A stretch of 59,843 nucleotides of DNA from Phaeobacter sp. B1627 (lineage in GTDB: Bacteria; Pseudomonadota; Alphaproteobacteria; Rhodobacterales; Rhodobacteraceae), in NCBI RefSeq assembly GCF_006265095.1, contig NZ_VCNK01000026.1:1-59843 (forward strand), read 5' to 3'. The notes below the pieces were generated by a model. That model saw only the letters and a list, made by a program, of their open reading frames with translations. It was not told where the DNA came from and ran no database searches. The position numbers were made by a program, and so were the translations under genes. Shown one piece after another: positions 43,961 to 52,650 of the stretch. Position 1 is the stretch's first letter. Each line of letters starts with the position of its first letter.

Positions 43961-45277
43961 ATGACCGATTTCCCTAAGGGGCTGATGATTTCAGCCCCTT
44001 CCTCCGGCACTGGAAAAACGACGGTGATGCTGGGGCTTCTGCGCGCCCTTTCCGAGGACGGCCTGACGGTGCAGCCGTTCAAGAGCGGCCCGGACTACAT
44101 CGATCCGGCGTTTCACTTCGCGGCCGCCGGGCGAGCGTCCTTCAACCTCGATACCTGGGCAATGGACAGCCTACTGCTGGACGCGGTGACCACCCAGGGG
44201 GCGGGGGCCGATATTTGCATCGGCGAAGGGTCGATGGGGCTGTTCGACGGAGTCGCCACGCGCGGGCAATCGGGATTTGGCTCTTCGGCCGAAACCGCGT
44301 TGCGCATGGGCTGGCCGGTGGTGCTGGTCATTGATGTGGGCGGTCAGGCGCAATCCGCCGCCGCCACCGCACTTGGGTTCAAGAGCTACCTGCCAGACCT
44401 GCCCTTTGCGGGCGTGATCCTGAACCGGGTCGCCAGCCCACGCCACGAACGGCTCACCCGGCTGGGGATGGAGCGCGCGGGCATCACCGTTCTGGGCGCC
44501 CTGCCCCGACGCGGTGATCTGGCCCTGCCGGAACGCCATCTCGGCCTGATACAGGCTGTCGAGCATCCCGACCTTGAGGCCGCCATCGCAGGCTATGCGG
44601 CATTCCTGCGTGCCCATGTGGATCTGGACGCGATCCGTGCTCTTGCCGGTGGCGCGGCGGCCCCGGCCCCGGCTGCATTGCCAAAACCGCCCGCGCAACG
44701 GATCGCCCTCGCGCGGGATGCGGCATTCTCCTTCACCTATCCGCACCTGCTGGAAGGCTGGCGCGCCGCCGGAGCCGAAATCCTGCCCTTCTCGCCACTG
44801 AATGACGAAGCCCCGGCGGGCGACGCCGACCTGGTCTGGTTGCCCGGCGGCTATCCGGAGCTGCATGGTGCAACGCTGGCTGCAGCCGCGAACTGGCGCC
44901 GGGGCCTGCAGACCCATGCGCAGACCAAGCCGGTACATGGTGAATGCGGGGGCTATATGGCCCTCGGAGAGGCCCTGATCGACAAGGATGGCCACCGCCA
45001 CCAGATGGCAGGCCTGCTGGGGCTGGTGACCTCCTATGAGAAACGCAAGTTCCACCTTGGCTACCGCCGCGCCCACCTGCAGTCGGCCATGCCGGGCTTT
45101 GCCGCAGGTGCCTTCCTGCGCGGGCATGAGTTCCACTACTGCACCATTCTCGATGAACCCGACGCGCCGCTGGCCCGGGTCATGGACGCCGATGGCAACC
45201 CGGTGCCGGAAACCGGTTCGGTCAAGGGCCATGTGACAGGAACCTTCTTCCACCTGATCACGGGGGAAAACGCATGA
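43961..45277 (+). CDS. cobB: hydrogenobyrinic acid a,c-diamide synthase
   Basis: Glutamine-dependent amidase (EC 6.3.5.9), 438 residues, acting on side chains a and c. The N-terminal dethiobiotin-synthetase-like ATPase has the P-loop SSGTGKTTVMLGLL. The C-terminal class I glutaminase domain has the Cys nucleophile in HGECGGYMALGEAL and HEFHYC near the end. The ATG has CGGAGGG eight bases upstream. It overlaps cobA by four bases. Confidence 0.94.
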   Translation: MTDFPKGLMISAPSSGTGKTTVMLGLLRALSEDGLTVQPFKSGPDYIDPAFHFAAAGRASFNLDTWAMDSLLLDAVTTQGAGADICIGEGSMGLFDGVATRGQSGFGSSAETALRMGWPVVLVIDVGGQAQSAAATALGFKSYLPDLPFAGVILNRVASPRHERLTRLGMERAGITVLGALPRRGDLALPERHLGLIQAVEHPDLEAAIAGYAAFLRAHVDLDAIRALAGGAAAPAPAALPKPPAQRIALARDAAFSFTYPHLLEGWRAAGAEILPFSPLNDEAPAGDADLVWLPGGYPELHGATLAAAANWRRGLQTHAQTKPVHGECGGYMALGEALIDKDGHRHQMAGLLGLVTSYEKRKFHLGYRRAHLQSAMPGFAAGAFLRGHEFHYCTILDEPDAPLARVMDADGNPVPETGSVKGHVTGTFFHLITGENA

Positions 45278-46014
45278 GCGGGTTTGTCAGCTTCGTGTCC
45301 TCCGGCCCTGGTGATCCCGAGCTTTTGACCGTGAAGGCGGTCAAGCGGCTGGAGGCAGCGGATGCCGTGTTGTTCGATGACCTGTCGTCTGGTCCGATCC
45401 TCGCCCACGCCCGCCCTGACGCGGATCTTGTGGGGGTTGGAAAACGGGCCGGGCGCCCCTCGCCGAAACAGGACCACGTCAGCCGGTTGCTCGTCGATTA
45501 TGCCCGCTCCGGCGCCAAGGTGGTCCGGTTGAAATCCGGCGACTCGGGCGTCTTTGGCCGGCTGGAGGAAGAACTGACCGCGCTTCGGACAGCCGGGATC
45601 GCCTATGAAATCATCCCCGGCGTCACCGCGGCCTCTGCTGCTGCTGCTGCTGCGGGCATCCCCCTCACCCGTCGCCTGACCGCGCGCCGGTTGCAGTTCA
45701 TCACCGGCCATGACGTGACCGGCGGCCTGCCCGAGCACATGAACCTGCAGGCCCTGGCCGACCCGGAGGCCACCACCGTCGTCTACATGGGCAAGCGCAC
45801 CTTTGCCGCACTTCTGCCCCTGCTGGCTGAGGCCGGCCTGCCGAACACCACTCCCGCGCTGGTGGCATTGGGCATCTCCACACCGGCCCAGGAACTGCAC
45901 CGTGCCACGGTGGCAGAGCTGCCGTCGCTGCTGGCCCATATCGACAGCCCGGCGCCGGTCCTGATCCTGTATGGTCCCCTGGCAGAGCCGGAAGAGACAT
46001 CAACGTCGGAATAG
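45274..46014 (+). CDS. cobA: uroporphyrinogen-III C-methyltransferase
   Basis: Makes precorrin-2 from uroporphyrinogen III with two SAM (EC 2.1.1.107), 246 residues, the entry step for cobalamin and sirohaem. FVSSGPGDPELLTVKAVKRL, DAVLFDDLSSGPIL, VRLKSGDSGVFGRLEEEL, IIPGVTAASAAAAAAGIPLTRR and TVVYMGKRTFAAL are SUMT blocks. There is no CysG-type N-terminal extension. A run of GCT codons (five in a row) codes the Ala stretch. It is the last gene of the main cob operon. Confidence 0.94.
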   Translation: MSGFVSFVSSGPGDPELLTVKAVKRLEAADAVLFDDLSSGPILAHARPDADLVGVGKRAGRPSPKQDHVSRLLVDYARSGAKVVRLKSGDSGVFGRLEEELTALRTAGIAYEIIPGVTAASAAAAAAGIPLTRRLTARRLQFITGHDVTGGLPEHMNLQALADPEATTVVYMGKRTFAALLPLLAEAGLPNTTPALVALGISTPAQELHRATVAELPSLLAHIDSPAPVLILYGPLAEPEETSTSE

Positions 46015-46078
46015 ACCCCGGTCAGGACGTATTCAAACTTGACCCGCACCCGGAGCGGAGTCACACAGGAGAATGCAT

Positions 46079-46282
46079 TTGGTGTCCGTGGTGTGCTTGA
46101 GCACCCGGGACTGAAACGGGAATGAGGAACGGCGGACCCAATCGCGGCGCCGAAGCCTCAACCGCCCCCGCGACTGTGAGCGGCGAGCGGCCTTTCGACA
46201 CCCACTGAGCGCGCCCGCATCGGGTCTGCACTTGGGAAGGGGAAAGGTCCGCATCGACCCGCGAGTCAGGAGACCGGCCAAG
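46079..46282 (+). promoter_or_regulatory. cobalamin riboswitch 2
   Basis: Conserved parts are visible in order: GGTGTCCGTGGTGTGC with ACGGGAATGAGGAAC, then ACCGCCCCCGCGACTGTGAGC, CACCCACTGAG...CTTGGGAAGG, and the B12 box GAGTCAGGAGACCGGCC (46263-46279). It lies 47 bp before the CbiM-like gene, giving that gene its own cobalamin control within the cob region. Confidence 0.92.
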
Positions 46283-46329
46283 TGCGACACATATCAAACC
46301 GTCGGGTGAGACGGAGAGGAGACAGACAT

Positions 46330-47007
46330 ATGCATATCGAACCAGGGATCGTCGACGGCGCCAAGATCGCACTGTCCTATGCGACCGCCGCAGGCGCGCT
46401 CGGCTACGCCGCCAAGGAAACCTTCGCCGACCTGAGAGCCACGAATATCGCGTCATATGCGCTGCGCGCGGCGATCGCCACGCTGGGCGTTTTCGTATTC
46501 TTTGAAATCATGCCCCATTTCCCGGTCGGCGTGTCCGAAGTTCACTTCATTCTGGGCTCGACCCTGTTCCTGATCCTGGGCGCCGCTCCTGCGGCCTTTG
46601 GTCTGGCCGCAGGTCTGCTGATCCAGGGCGCGTTCTTTGCCCCTATCGACCTGCCGCAGTATTTCATCAACCTCACCACGCTGCTGGTGCCGCTGTTTGC
46701 GATGCAGGCTCTGGCCAGCAAGGTGATCGCGCCGGGCACCGCATATGTGGACCTGAGCTACGGTCAGGCGTTGGCCCTGTCGACGGCATATCAGGGCGGC
46801 GTCGTGGCTTGGGTGGCATTCTGGGCCTTTTACGGTCAGGGCTTTGGCGCCGAAACACTGGCGTCGGTCTTCACCTTTGGCGCGGCCTATATGCTGGTTG
46901 TCGCGATCGAGCCCTTGGCTGATCTGGCCATTCTGGCCGGCGCAAAGGGCCTGCGTGCCCTGGAGCGCTCCGGCCTCGTCAGCCCGCGCCTCTACTCTGC
47001 GGCATAG
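46330..47007 (+). CDS. CbiM-like cobalt permease
   Basis: Membrane protein of 225 residues with about six helices, of the energy-coupling-factor S-component family for cobalt/nickel (CbiM/NikM). The chosen ATG (46330) puts His at position 2 (MHIEPG), the N-terminal metal-ligand arrangement of CbiM, and so is preferred over the frame start at 46282. The gene follows riboswitch 2 and is closed by a strong terminator, so it is a single-gene unit. The ECF partners CbiQ and CbiO and the small CbiN are not present, so it may work alone or with partners elsewhere. Confidence 0.85.
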   Translation: MHIEPGIVDGAKIALSYATAAGALGYAAKETFADLRATNIASYALRAAIATLGVFVFFEIMPHFPVGVSEVHFILGSTLFLILGAAPAAFGLAAGLLIQGAFFAPIDLPQYFINLTTLLVPLFAMQALASKVIAPGTAYVDLSYGQALALSTAYQGGVVAWVAFWAFYGQGFGAETLASVFTFGAAYMLVVAIEPLADLAILAGAKGLRALERSGLVSPRLYSAA

Positions 47008-47100
47008 CGGCGACACACAACGGACGCGCCCTGGCGCCAGTGTGGCAGACACCGAGCCGCACCTGAGCATCTGAGACGGGCACCCCGATCTGACATCCCG

Positions 47101-47128
47101 ACGCGGCCCCAAGCGGGGCCGCGTTTTA
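47101..47128 (+). terminator. terminator after the CbiM-like gene
   Basis: Perfect 10-bp arms ACGCGGCCCC (47101-47110) and GGGGCCGCGT (47115-47124), loop AAGC, followed by a short T-run (GTTTTAT). It ends the riboswitch-2 transcript 26 bp before cobF. Confidence 0.9.
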
Positions 47129-47153
47129 TCATGAGGCTGACGAAAGACGCGCC

Positions 47154-47930
47154 ATGATCCATCTCTCATTGATCGGCATCGGCACCGGCAACCCAAAGCA
47201 CCTGACGCTGGAGGCCGTAGACACCATCCGCACGCAGGATCTGATCCTGATCCCCAACAAGGGCGTCGGCAAGGATGACCTCGCTGGGCTGCGCCGACAA
47301 ATCTGTGCCGACCTGCTGGCAGGCGCGGCAAAGCCGCCGAGGATCGTTGAATTCGACCTACCGCAACGCGATCCCGCCATAGCGGATTATCAGAGCCGGG
47401 TGGACCACTGGCATGACGCCATTGCCGAGGTCTGGGACACGGCATTGAACCGGCATCTGCCTGAGGGCGGGCGGGCGGGTTTTCTGGTGTGGGGGGATCC
47501 CTCACTTTATGACAGCACGATACGGATTGCGGAGCGGCTGCAGCTGCGGCGCGCCATGGAACTGCGCGTCATCCCCGGCATCACCTCGATCCAGGCGCTG
47601 ACCGCGGCGCATAAAGTGCCTCTCAACACCATAGGCGCGCCGGTTCAGATCACCACTGGCCGCAGGCTCCGGGACTCTGGCTGGCCCGAGGGCTGCGACA
47701 CGCTGGTCATCATGCTGGACGGAGCCTGCGCATTTCAGGACGTCGCTCAGCCCGAGAATGTGACCATTCATTGGTCTGCCTATGCGGGCATGGCCAATGA
47801 ACTCAATATCTCGGGCAGATTGCAGGACGTCAGCGCGCGAATTCTGTCCACCCGGGCCGCACTGCGGGCTGACCATGGCTGGATCATGGATATTTACCTC
47901 TTGCAGCGAAGCAGGCCTCAGCAGGACTGA
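47154..47930 (+). CDS. cobF: precorrin-6A synthase (deacetylating)
   Basis: SAM-dependent C1-methyltransferase with deacetylation (EC 2.1.1.152), 258 residues, specific to the aerobic pathway. IHLSLIGIGTGNPKHLTLEAVDTI, DLILIPNKG, FLVWGDPSLYDSTIRIAERL and VIPGITSIQALTAAHKVPLN are CobF blocks. It stands just behind the terminator of the CbiM-like gene, so it needs read-through or its own promoter. Confidence 0.93.
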   Translation: MIHLSLIGIGTGNPKHLTLEAVDTIRTQDLILIPNKGVGKDDLAGLRRQICADLLAGAAKPPRIVEFDLPQRDPAIADYQSRVDHWHDAIAEVWDTALNRHLPEGGRAGFLVWGDPSLYDSTIRIAERLQLRRAMELRVIPGITSIQALTAAHKVPLNTIGAPVQITTGRRLRDSGWPEGCDTLVIMLDGACAFQDVAQPENVTIHWSAYAGMANELNISGRLQDVSARILSTRAALRADHGWIMDIYLLQRSRPQQD

Positions 47931-47987
47931 CGCCACTCCTTGTTCCCCGAGACCTCCTCCACGCAACGGGGCCCACCTCTTCTTGAT

Positions 47988-48037
47988 GGCACCGGACCCG
48001 AGGTCCGGTGCCGCAGCCTGTCCGCAGGACAGGCTGC
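47988..48037. repeat. two abutting perfect hairpins
   Basis: Stem 1 has 11-bp arms GGCACCGGACC (47988-47998) and GGTCCGGTGCC (48002-48012), loop CGA. Stem 2 starts on the next base with 11-bp arms GCAGCCTGTCC (48013-48023) and GGACAGGCTGC (48027-48037), loop GCA. A weaker third stem (GGCCCA...TGGGCC) follows. There is no T-tract on either strand. They lie between the convergent genes cobF and kynU. Confidence 0.8.
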
Positions 48038-48117
48038 CCGGCCCAACCCCAAGGGCCCTTTGCGCAGCAATGGGCCAACGCGGGGACGGGAGCGCCCCCG
48101 GAAGCTGTGCGCTGCGA

Positions 48118-49308
48118 TCACGTCACACGAGAGCGGATCTGATACTTCGGTTCCTTCCAGATCTCACCCGCCATCACCTTCTCAAGGATCTCGGCCGCCT
48201 GCACCACATCATCGTGACCGATATATAGTGGGGTGAATCCGAAACGCAGGATATTCGGCGCCCGGAAATCGCCGATGACCCCGCGATCGATCAACGCCTG
48301 CATGACCGGATAGCCCTCTGAGAAGGCAAAAGAAACCTGCGAGCCCCGCTGCCCAGCATCGCGGGGAGAGGCCAGCGTCAACTGTGGACAGCGCCGTTCC
48401 ACCTCTTCGATGAAGGTCTCGCAGAGCGCGACTGACGCCGTGCGGATGTCCTCCATCTCGACACCATCCCAGACATCCAGTGCCGCATCCAGAATGGAGA
48501 GCTGAACAATCGGCGGAGTGCCCACCCGCAGGCGTTCTGTCGTCATCGCAGGCCGATACGCAGGCTCCATCGCAAAAGGAGCTTCGTGACCAAGCCACCC
48601 CGACAAGGCCGGTTCCACCGCCAGGACAATATCAGGTCGCGCGTATATAAACGCCGGAGCGCCGGGCCCGCCGTTGAGGTATTTGTATGAACAACCCACC
48701 GCAAATTCAGCATTGCAGGCCGTAACATCCACCGGCACCGCACCGGCGCTATGGGCCAGATCCCAGATCATCACGGCACCGGCCCGATGCGCTTTGGCCG
48801 TCAGCTCATTCATGTCATGGCGGCGGCCCGACCGGTAGTCGACCTCGGTCAGCATGACTGCGGCCACGTCCTCGTTGATGGCGTCCGTAACATCCTCTGG
48901 CGCGACAGTGACCAGTTCGTAGTCTTTTCCGATCGTGGCAATCAGCCCCTGCGCCATGTATAGATCGGAGGGAAAATTACCGGTATCGGACAGGATCACA
49001 CGGCGGCTCGGTCGCAATTTCAACGCAGCCGCCAGCGCCTGATACACTTTGATCGACAGGGTATCGCCGGTGGCCACACTGCCTGGCGCGGCGCCAATCA
49101 GCCCTGCGATCCGGTCGCCCACCTGCTGGGGAAGCCCCATCCAATCGGCAGTATTCCATGCCCGGATCAGCTCGCGCCCCCATTCCTCTGTCAGCACTTT
49201 GGTCGCGCGCTGGACAGCGCCCACCGGCAAGGGCCCCAGTGAATTGCCATCCAGGTAGATCGTGCCTTCGGGGATGTCGAAGAGATGCTTCAGGGGCAGT
49301 GTCGTCAT
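48118..49308 (-). CDS. kynU: kynureninase
   Basis: PLP enzyme (EC 3.7.1.3) cleaving kynurenine to anthranilate and alanine, 396 residues. The PLP Lys is in CSYKYLNGGPGAPAFIY. IYLDGNSLGPLP, VILSDTGNFPSDLYMAQGL and MIWDLAHSAGAVPVDV are family blocks. It follows kynA by one base in the same direction, so the two form a tryptophan-degrading operon. The formamidase step (kynB) is not nearby. Confidence 0.94.
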   Translation of the reverse strand: MTTLPLKHLFDIPEGTIYLDGNSLGPLPVGAVQRATKVLTEEWGRELIRAWNTADWMGLPQQVGDRIAGLIGAAPGSVATGDTLSIKVYQALAAALKLRPSRRVILSDTGNFPSDLYMAQGLIATIGKDYELVTVAPEDVTDAINEDVAAVMLTEVDYRSGRRHDMNELTAKAHRAGAVMIWDLAHSAGAVPVDVTACNAEFAVGCSYKYLNGGPGAPAFIYARPDIVLAVEPALSGWLGHEAPFAMEPAYRPAMTTERLRVGTPPIVQLSILDAALDVWDGVEMEDIRTASVALCETFIEEVERRCPQLTLASPRDAGQRGSQVSFAFSEGYPVMQALIDRGVIGDFRAPNILRFGFTPLYIGHDDVVQAAEILEKVMAGEIWKEPKYQIRSRVT

Positions 49309-49309
49309 G

Positions 49310-50149
49310 TCAGAGATCGCCTCTCAGGGTCCAGAGTTCGGGAAACAGCTCCACGCTGAGCATGCGCCGCAGATAGTCAACGCCGGATGTGCCACCGGTG
49401 CCGCGTTTGAAGCCAATGACCCGCTCGACGGTGGTTACATGATTGAAACGCCAACGCCGGAAATAGTCTTCGAGATCAACGAGCTTTTCGGCCAGCTCAT
49501 AGAGGGTCCAATGCGCATCGATATCGCCGTAGACCTGTAGCCAACGTGATTGAATATCGGCGTTCACCCCATGCGCAGAGCCGAGATCCGGCGCCGGCAT
49601 GGCATCCGTATGACCATCGAGCGTTTCATAGAGATAGCGGGTCACCTCATCATAGAAACTGGGTCGCGCCAGCTCCGCCGACAACATCGCATGCACGTCC
49701 GGTACGTGCTCATGAGGGCGCAGCAGGTTCGGATTTCGGTTGCCCAGAATATATTCGATCATCCGGTATTGATGCGACTGAAACCCCGACGATGGGCCCA
49801 GCGCCGCGCGGAACCGGGTGTAGTCAGCAGGCGTCATGGTCCGCAACACATCCCAGGCGCTGTTCAGCTGCTCAAAGATGCGGCTGACCCGGGCAAGCAT
49901 CTTGAACATGGCCTGTACCTGTCGCTGCTGCAGAGCCGTCCGCGCCGCCTGTAACTCGTGCAGGGCCAGCTTCATCCACAATTCGCTGGTTTGATGCTGA
50001 ATAATAAACAACATCTCGTCATGCGCATCGCTGAGCGTATGCTGCTGCGTCAACAGCGTATCCAGGTGCAGGTAGTCGCCATAGGACATGGCGTCGGCGA
50101 ACCCCATGCGCGCCCCTTCTGTACCGGGATCATATGGTTTTTTGCTCAT
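49310..50149 (-). CDS. kynA: tryptophan 2,3-dioxygenase
   Basis: Haem dioxygenase (EC 1.13.11.11) opening the indole ring of tryptophan to N-formylkynurenine, 279 residues. MSYGDYLHLDTLL, FIIQHQTSELWMKL and RRWRFNHVTTVERVIGFKRGTGGTSGVDYL are signatures; the His of RFNHVTT is the haem ligand. The ATG at 50149 gives the normal N terminus; the frame to 50257 is not homologous. It is the first gene of the kynA-kynU operon. Confidence 0.94.
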   Translation of the reverse strand: MSKKPYDPGTEGARMGFADAMSYGDYLHLDTLLTQQHTLSDAHDEMLFIIQHQTSELWMKLALHELQAARTALQQRQVQAMFKMLARVSRIFEQLNSAWDVLRTMTPADYTRFRAALGPSSGFQSHQYRMIEYILGNRNPNLLRPHEHVPDVHAMLSAELARPSFYDEVTRYLYETLDGHTDAMPAPDLGSAHGVNADIQSRWLQVYGDIDAHWTLYELAEKLVDLEDYFRRWRFNHVTTVERVIGFKRGTGGTSGVDYLRRMLSVELFPELWTLRGDL

Positions 50150-50804
50150 CCGGCCCCCGCTGTCTCTGCAGATCCGCTCATGCAGCCACTCACCGGCCAC
50201 CCCGGCAGGAGGCAAGCCTATGGCGCGGCAGAGAACAGCGCAAGGCAAAAGCTTCAAGCCTAAAGAATAATATGGGAGCGGTCAGAAAACGCCCGGGACA
50301 CAGTGGCCTACCTTGCCCGAACAAGGCCTGCTGCGTATGGCGCGTCCGGCGTTGCGCTGCGGCCAGGAGGGAGCGCCAAGACCGGGTGATGAGCTGCGGT
50401 CGCCTCATGCCCGATCTGTTCCGCCGATCAAAACGGCAGAAACCGATGACCACCCACGGCGCAATTTGCCGACTGCGCGCCCGACTCCCCCTCCGCCACC
50501 CTCTTCGCGCCCCGATGTGTGACCCGATTTGTGCCCCGCCCTGTCCAGGGTTTCGAGAAACCGCCGCGTCCTGTGAGATTGGTTAATTTTTTGCACTCTT
50601 TTTTTGACCTCACCATTTTCAGTGAGGCCGACGTAGAGAAAAATATCCGCATACAGCTTTCACACATGCCCGCTGCAGAACGCCCCTACAGGGATCAGAC
50701 GCAGTCAAGGCCACATCCACCCTATATGCAGCCCATCGGGCTTGCGTTGTTCACGGGGGCCGCTAAACTATCATGACGTGTATTTTGTTGGTTGGTAGCA
50801 TGTT
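50150..50804. other. long intergenic region upstream of kynA
   Basis: I see no convincing gene in these 655 bases; the open frames overlap each other and have no motif. A small stem with arms CCTCAC (50608-50613) and GTGAGG (50622-50627) follows an AT-rich stretch with two T-runs and may be an operator. The region should hold the kynA promoter on the minus strand and the promoter of the next gene on the plus strand. Confidence 0.4.
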
Positions 50805-51575
50805 ATGTATGAACTGGGCGTCGTCGCAGGGCGCATCTTAACCGTTGAAATTCGTGTGCCCGAACCGGGCTTGGCGCCTCCGCTGGAAACCATACGGCTG
50901 CAGGCAGGCCAGTTTCAGAGCATACTGCTTTTTTCAGGCGCAAAATCGGTGGACCGACACAGCGCCAGTCGACACTGCGGCTTCGCCTCATCCTCTGACA
51001 GCAGCCATATCCGGCAAAGGCGCTTTGGCGAACAATACCCGCGAAGCGTGCCAAGAAACAGCGCCGTGTTCGGGCATCCGACAACGCATCATGCCCCGCC
51101 CCATGGCCCGTGTGATCCCCATCTGCTGAATACAATCCAGACTCTGGCCCAGACTCTGACCCAAACTTTGACCCGGAGTCTGACCAAAATCCAGTGGCAG
51201 TCCCCCAGCCAGGCCATTGCTGTCCGCGTTGCCCGGCTCAGCAAGCTGTTCCACAGGATCTGTCACCGCACATCTTCCACAGCTGAGGCGGTGCCCTTTC
51301 GCAAAACACGCAGAACGGGTCAGGCTCCCGACAATATATACCCTTCGCTTTCCTATGTCGCTCAGTATATTGATCTGCTTCGCGAACGGCACGCGGCGAC
51401 CCAGGGAACGGCCAATTGCCCCCTCATGCCCGGCGAAGATGCAATCGAGATATGTTTCTATACGGAACTGTTGCGGCGATACGTCGATGATTGCATCCGC
51501 GATCGAGAGGCATCGCGGGACAAAGCGACGAAAGCAGCATCGCGCGCCGAGCTGACGCCCGCACCAGAGCTGTAG
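50805..51575 (+). CDS. hypothetical protein with Leu/Thr repeat
   Basis: I do not recognise this frame (256 residues if started at the ATG at 50805). The C-terminal third (SLSYVAQYIDLLRERHAATQ...EDAIEICFYTELLRRYVDDCIRDREASRDKA) looks like a genuine helical protein. The first half has few protein-like features, so the true start may lie further in. The middle has a four-copy 12-bp repeat coding T-L-A/T-Q units. A 204-residue frame on the other strand competes, but its composition is less protein-like. Function unknown, gene status uncertain. Confidence 0.35.
   Translation: MYELGVVAGRILTVEIRVPEPGLAPPLETIRLQAGQFQSILLFSGAKSVDRHSASRHCGFASSSDSSHIRQRRFGEQYPRSVPRNSAVFGHPTTHHAPPHGPCDPHLLNTIQTLAQTLTQTLTRSLTKIQWQSPSQAIAVRVARLSKLFHRICHRTSSTAEAVPFRKTRRTGQAPDNIYPSLSYVAQYIDLLRERHAATQGTANCPLMPGEDAIEICFYTELLRRYVDDCIRDREASRDKATKAASRAELTPAPEL
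51138..51187. repeat. four-copy 12-bp tandem repeat
   Basis: ACTCTGGCCCAG, ACTCTGACCCAA, ACTTTGACCCGG and AGTCTGACCAAA stand in a row. If the surrounding frame is coding, they give T-L-A-Q, T-L-T-Q, T-L-T-R and S-L-T-K. The unit length is the same as in nasA, cobJ and cobM-cobB repeats in this window. Confidence 0.7.
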
Positions 51576-51721
51576 AGCCGCACCTCTGTCCCCGATCAGC
51601 ACTCTAGATCACCGAACCCGCGTCCCTTTTGGTCCCGCACGGGCCGGTCACGCCCCGTCCTGAACCGCTTTGGCGGGCATCTGTTCTGGACCTCAGGCAG
51701 GGTGTGTCACAAATTATAGAC

Positions 51722-51735
51722 TGCACATTCGTGCA
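51722..51735. promoter_or_regulatory. palindromic operator candidate, amino-acid ABC operon
   Basis: TGCAC-ATTC-GTGCA is a perfect inverted repeat 69 bp before the ATPase start codon. TTGACG at 51742-51747 could be a -35 element, with a weak -10 (TAGGCT) 18 bases on. This suggests a repressor site overlapping or just upstream of the promoter. No regulator gene is adjacent. Confidence 0.45.
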
Positions 51736-51803
51736 ACAGTGTTGACGTATGGACCGCAACAGACCTAGGCTTCGGACAACCGACGCAACCCCGGACCCAG
51801 CTG

Positions 51804-52586
51804 ATGACCGACGCTCCCACGCCCCTGCCCCCTGCCATTGAGGTGCGTGACCTGCACAAACATTTTGGCGCGGCGCATGTCTTGCGGGGGGTCAGTGTGG
51901 CTGCACAGGACGGCGATGTGGTTTCTCTGATCGGATCAAGCGGCTCCGGCAAAAGCACTTTTTTACGCTGCATCAATATGTTGGAAGCGCCGACCAGCGG
52001 CCGGATCCTTTTGGACGGTCAGGAACTGAACCTGAAGCCCGGACGCGAGGGGCTGATCGCACAAGACCGCCGACAGCTCGAAAATTTCCGCGCGAGACTT
52101 GGTATGGTGTTTCAATCCTTCAATCTGTGGCAACATATGACCGTGCTGCAAAATGTGATCGAAGGCCCCATACAGATCCTTGGCCTCGGCCGTTCCGAGG
52201 CCACCACCCGGGCAGAGGCCCATCTGGCCCGCGTGGGTCTGTGGGAAAAACGCGACGCCTACCCAGCCTATCTGTCGGGAGGCCAGCAGCAAAGGGTCGC
52301 AATCGCCCGCGCACTGGCGATGGACCCGCAGGTGATGCTGTTTGACGAGCCGACGTCGGCGCTGGACCCGGAACTGGTGGGCGAAGTGCTGAAGGTGATC
52401 CGGGAGTTGGCCGACGAGGGCCGGACAATGTTGCTGGTCACGCATGAGATGCGCTTTGCCCGCGATGTGTCCAGCAAGGTTCTTTATTTGCATCAGGGAC
52501 AAATCGAAGAAGAGGGCCCCCCGGAGCAGGTCTTTGGCGCCCCACTCAGTGACAGATGCAGGGCCTTTGTCGCCTCCGTCCACTAG
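51804..52586 (+). CDS. polar amino-acid ABC transporter ATPase
   Basis: ABC ATPase of the HisP/ArtP group, 260 residues. Walker A is GSSGSGKST, the Q-loop VFQSFNLW, the signature YLSGGQQQRVAIARAL, Walker B VMLFDEPTSALDPEL and the switch His is in VTHEM. It heads a five-gene operon with a binding protein, two permeases and a dimethylargininase-like enzyme. The HisP-like insertion (LNLKPGREGLIAQDRRQLENFRARLGM) supports basic amino acids as likely substrates. Confidence 0.93.
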   Translation: MTDAPTPLPPAIEVRDLHKHFGAAHVLRGVSVAAQDGDVVSLIGSSGSGKSTFLRCINMLEAPTSGRILLDGQELNLKPGREGLIAQDRRQLENFRARLGMVFQSFNLWQHMTVLQNVIEGPIQILGLGRSEATTRAEAHLARVGLWEKRDAYPAYLSGGQQQRVAIARALAMDPQVMLFDEPTSALDPELVGEVLKVIRELADEGRTMLLVTHEMRFARDVSSKVLYLHQGQIEEEGPPEQVFGAPLSDRCRAFVASVH

Positions 52587-52650
52587 ATTTCCCGACCTTG
52601 GGACATCGCGGGAACAACATGACGAACCACAACACAGGGAGCTATAAATC

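Noticed and set aside
43884-43964. 26-codon frame bridging cobM and cobB with overlaps at both ends
   Set aside because: AAGGAG directly touches the ATG, leaving no spacing, and half the frame is a 12-bp duplication. I see no evidence that it is translated.
50988-51602. 204-residue frame opposite the hypothetical gene
   Set aside because: Low-complexity composition, shadow of the 12-bp repeat, and less protein-like than the plus-strand frame.
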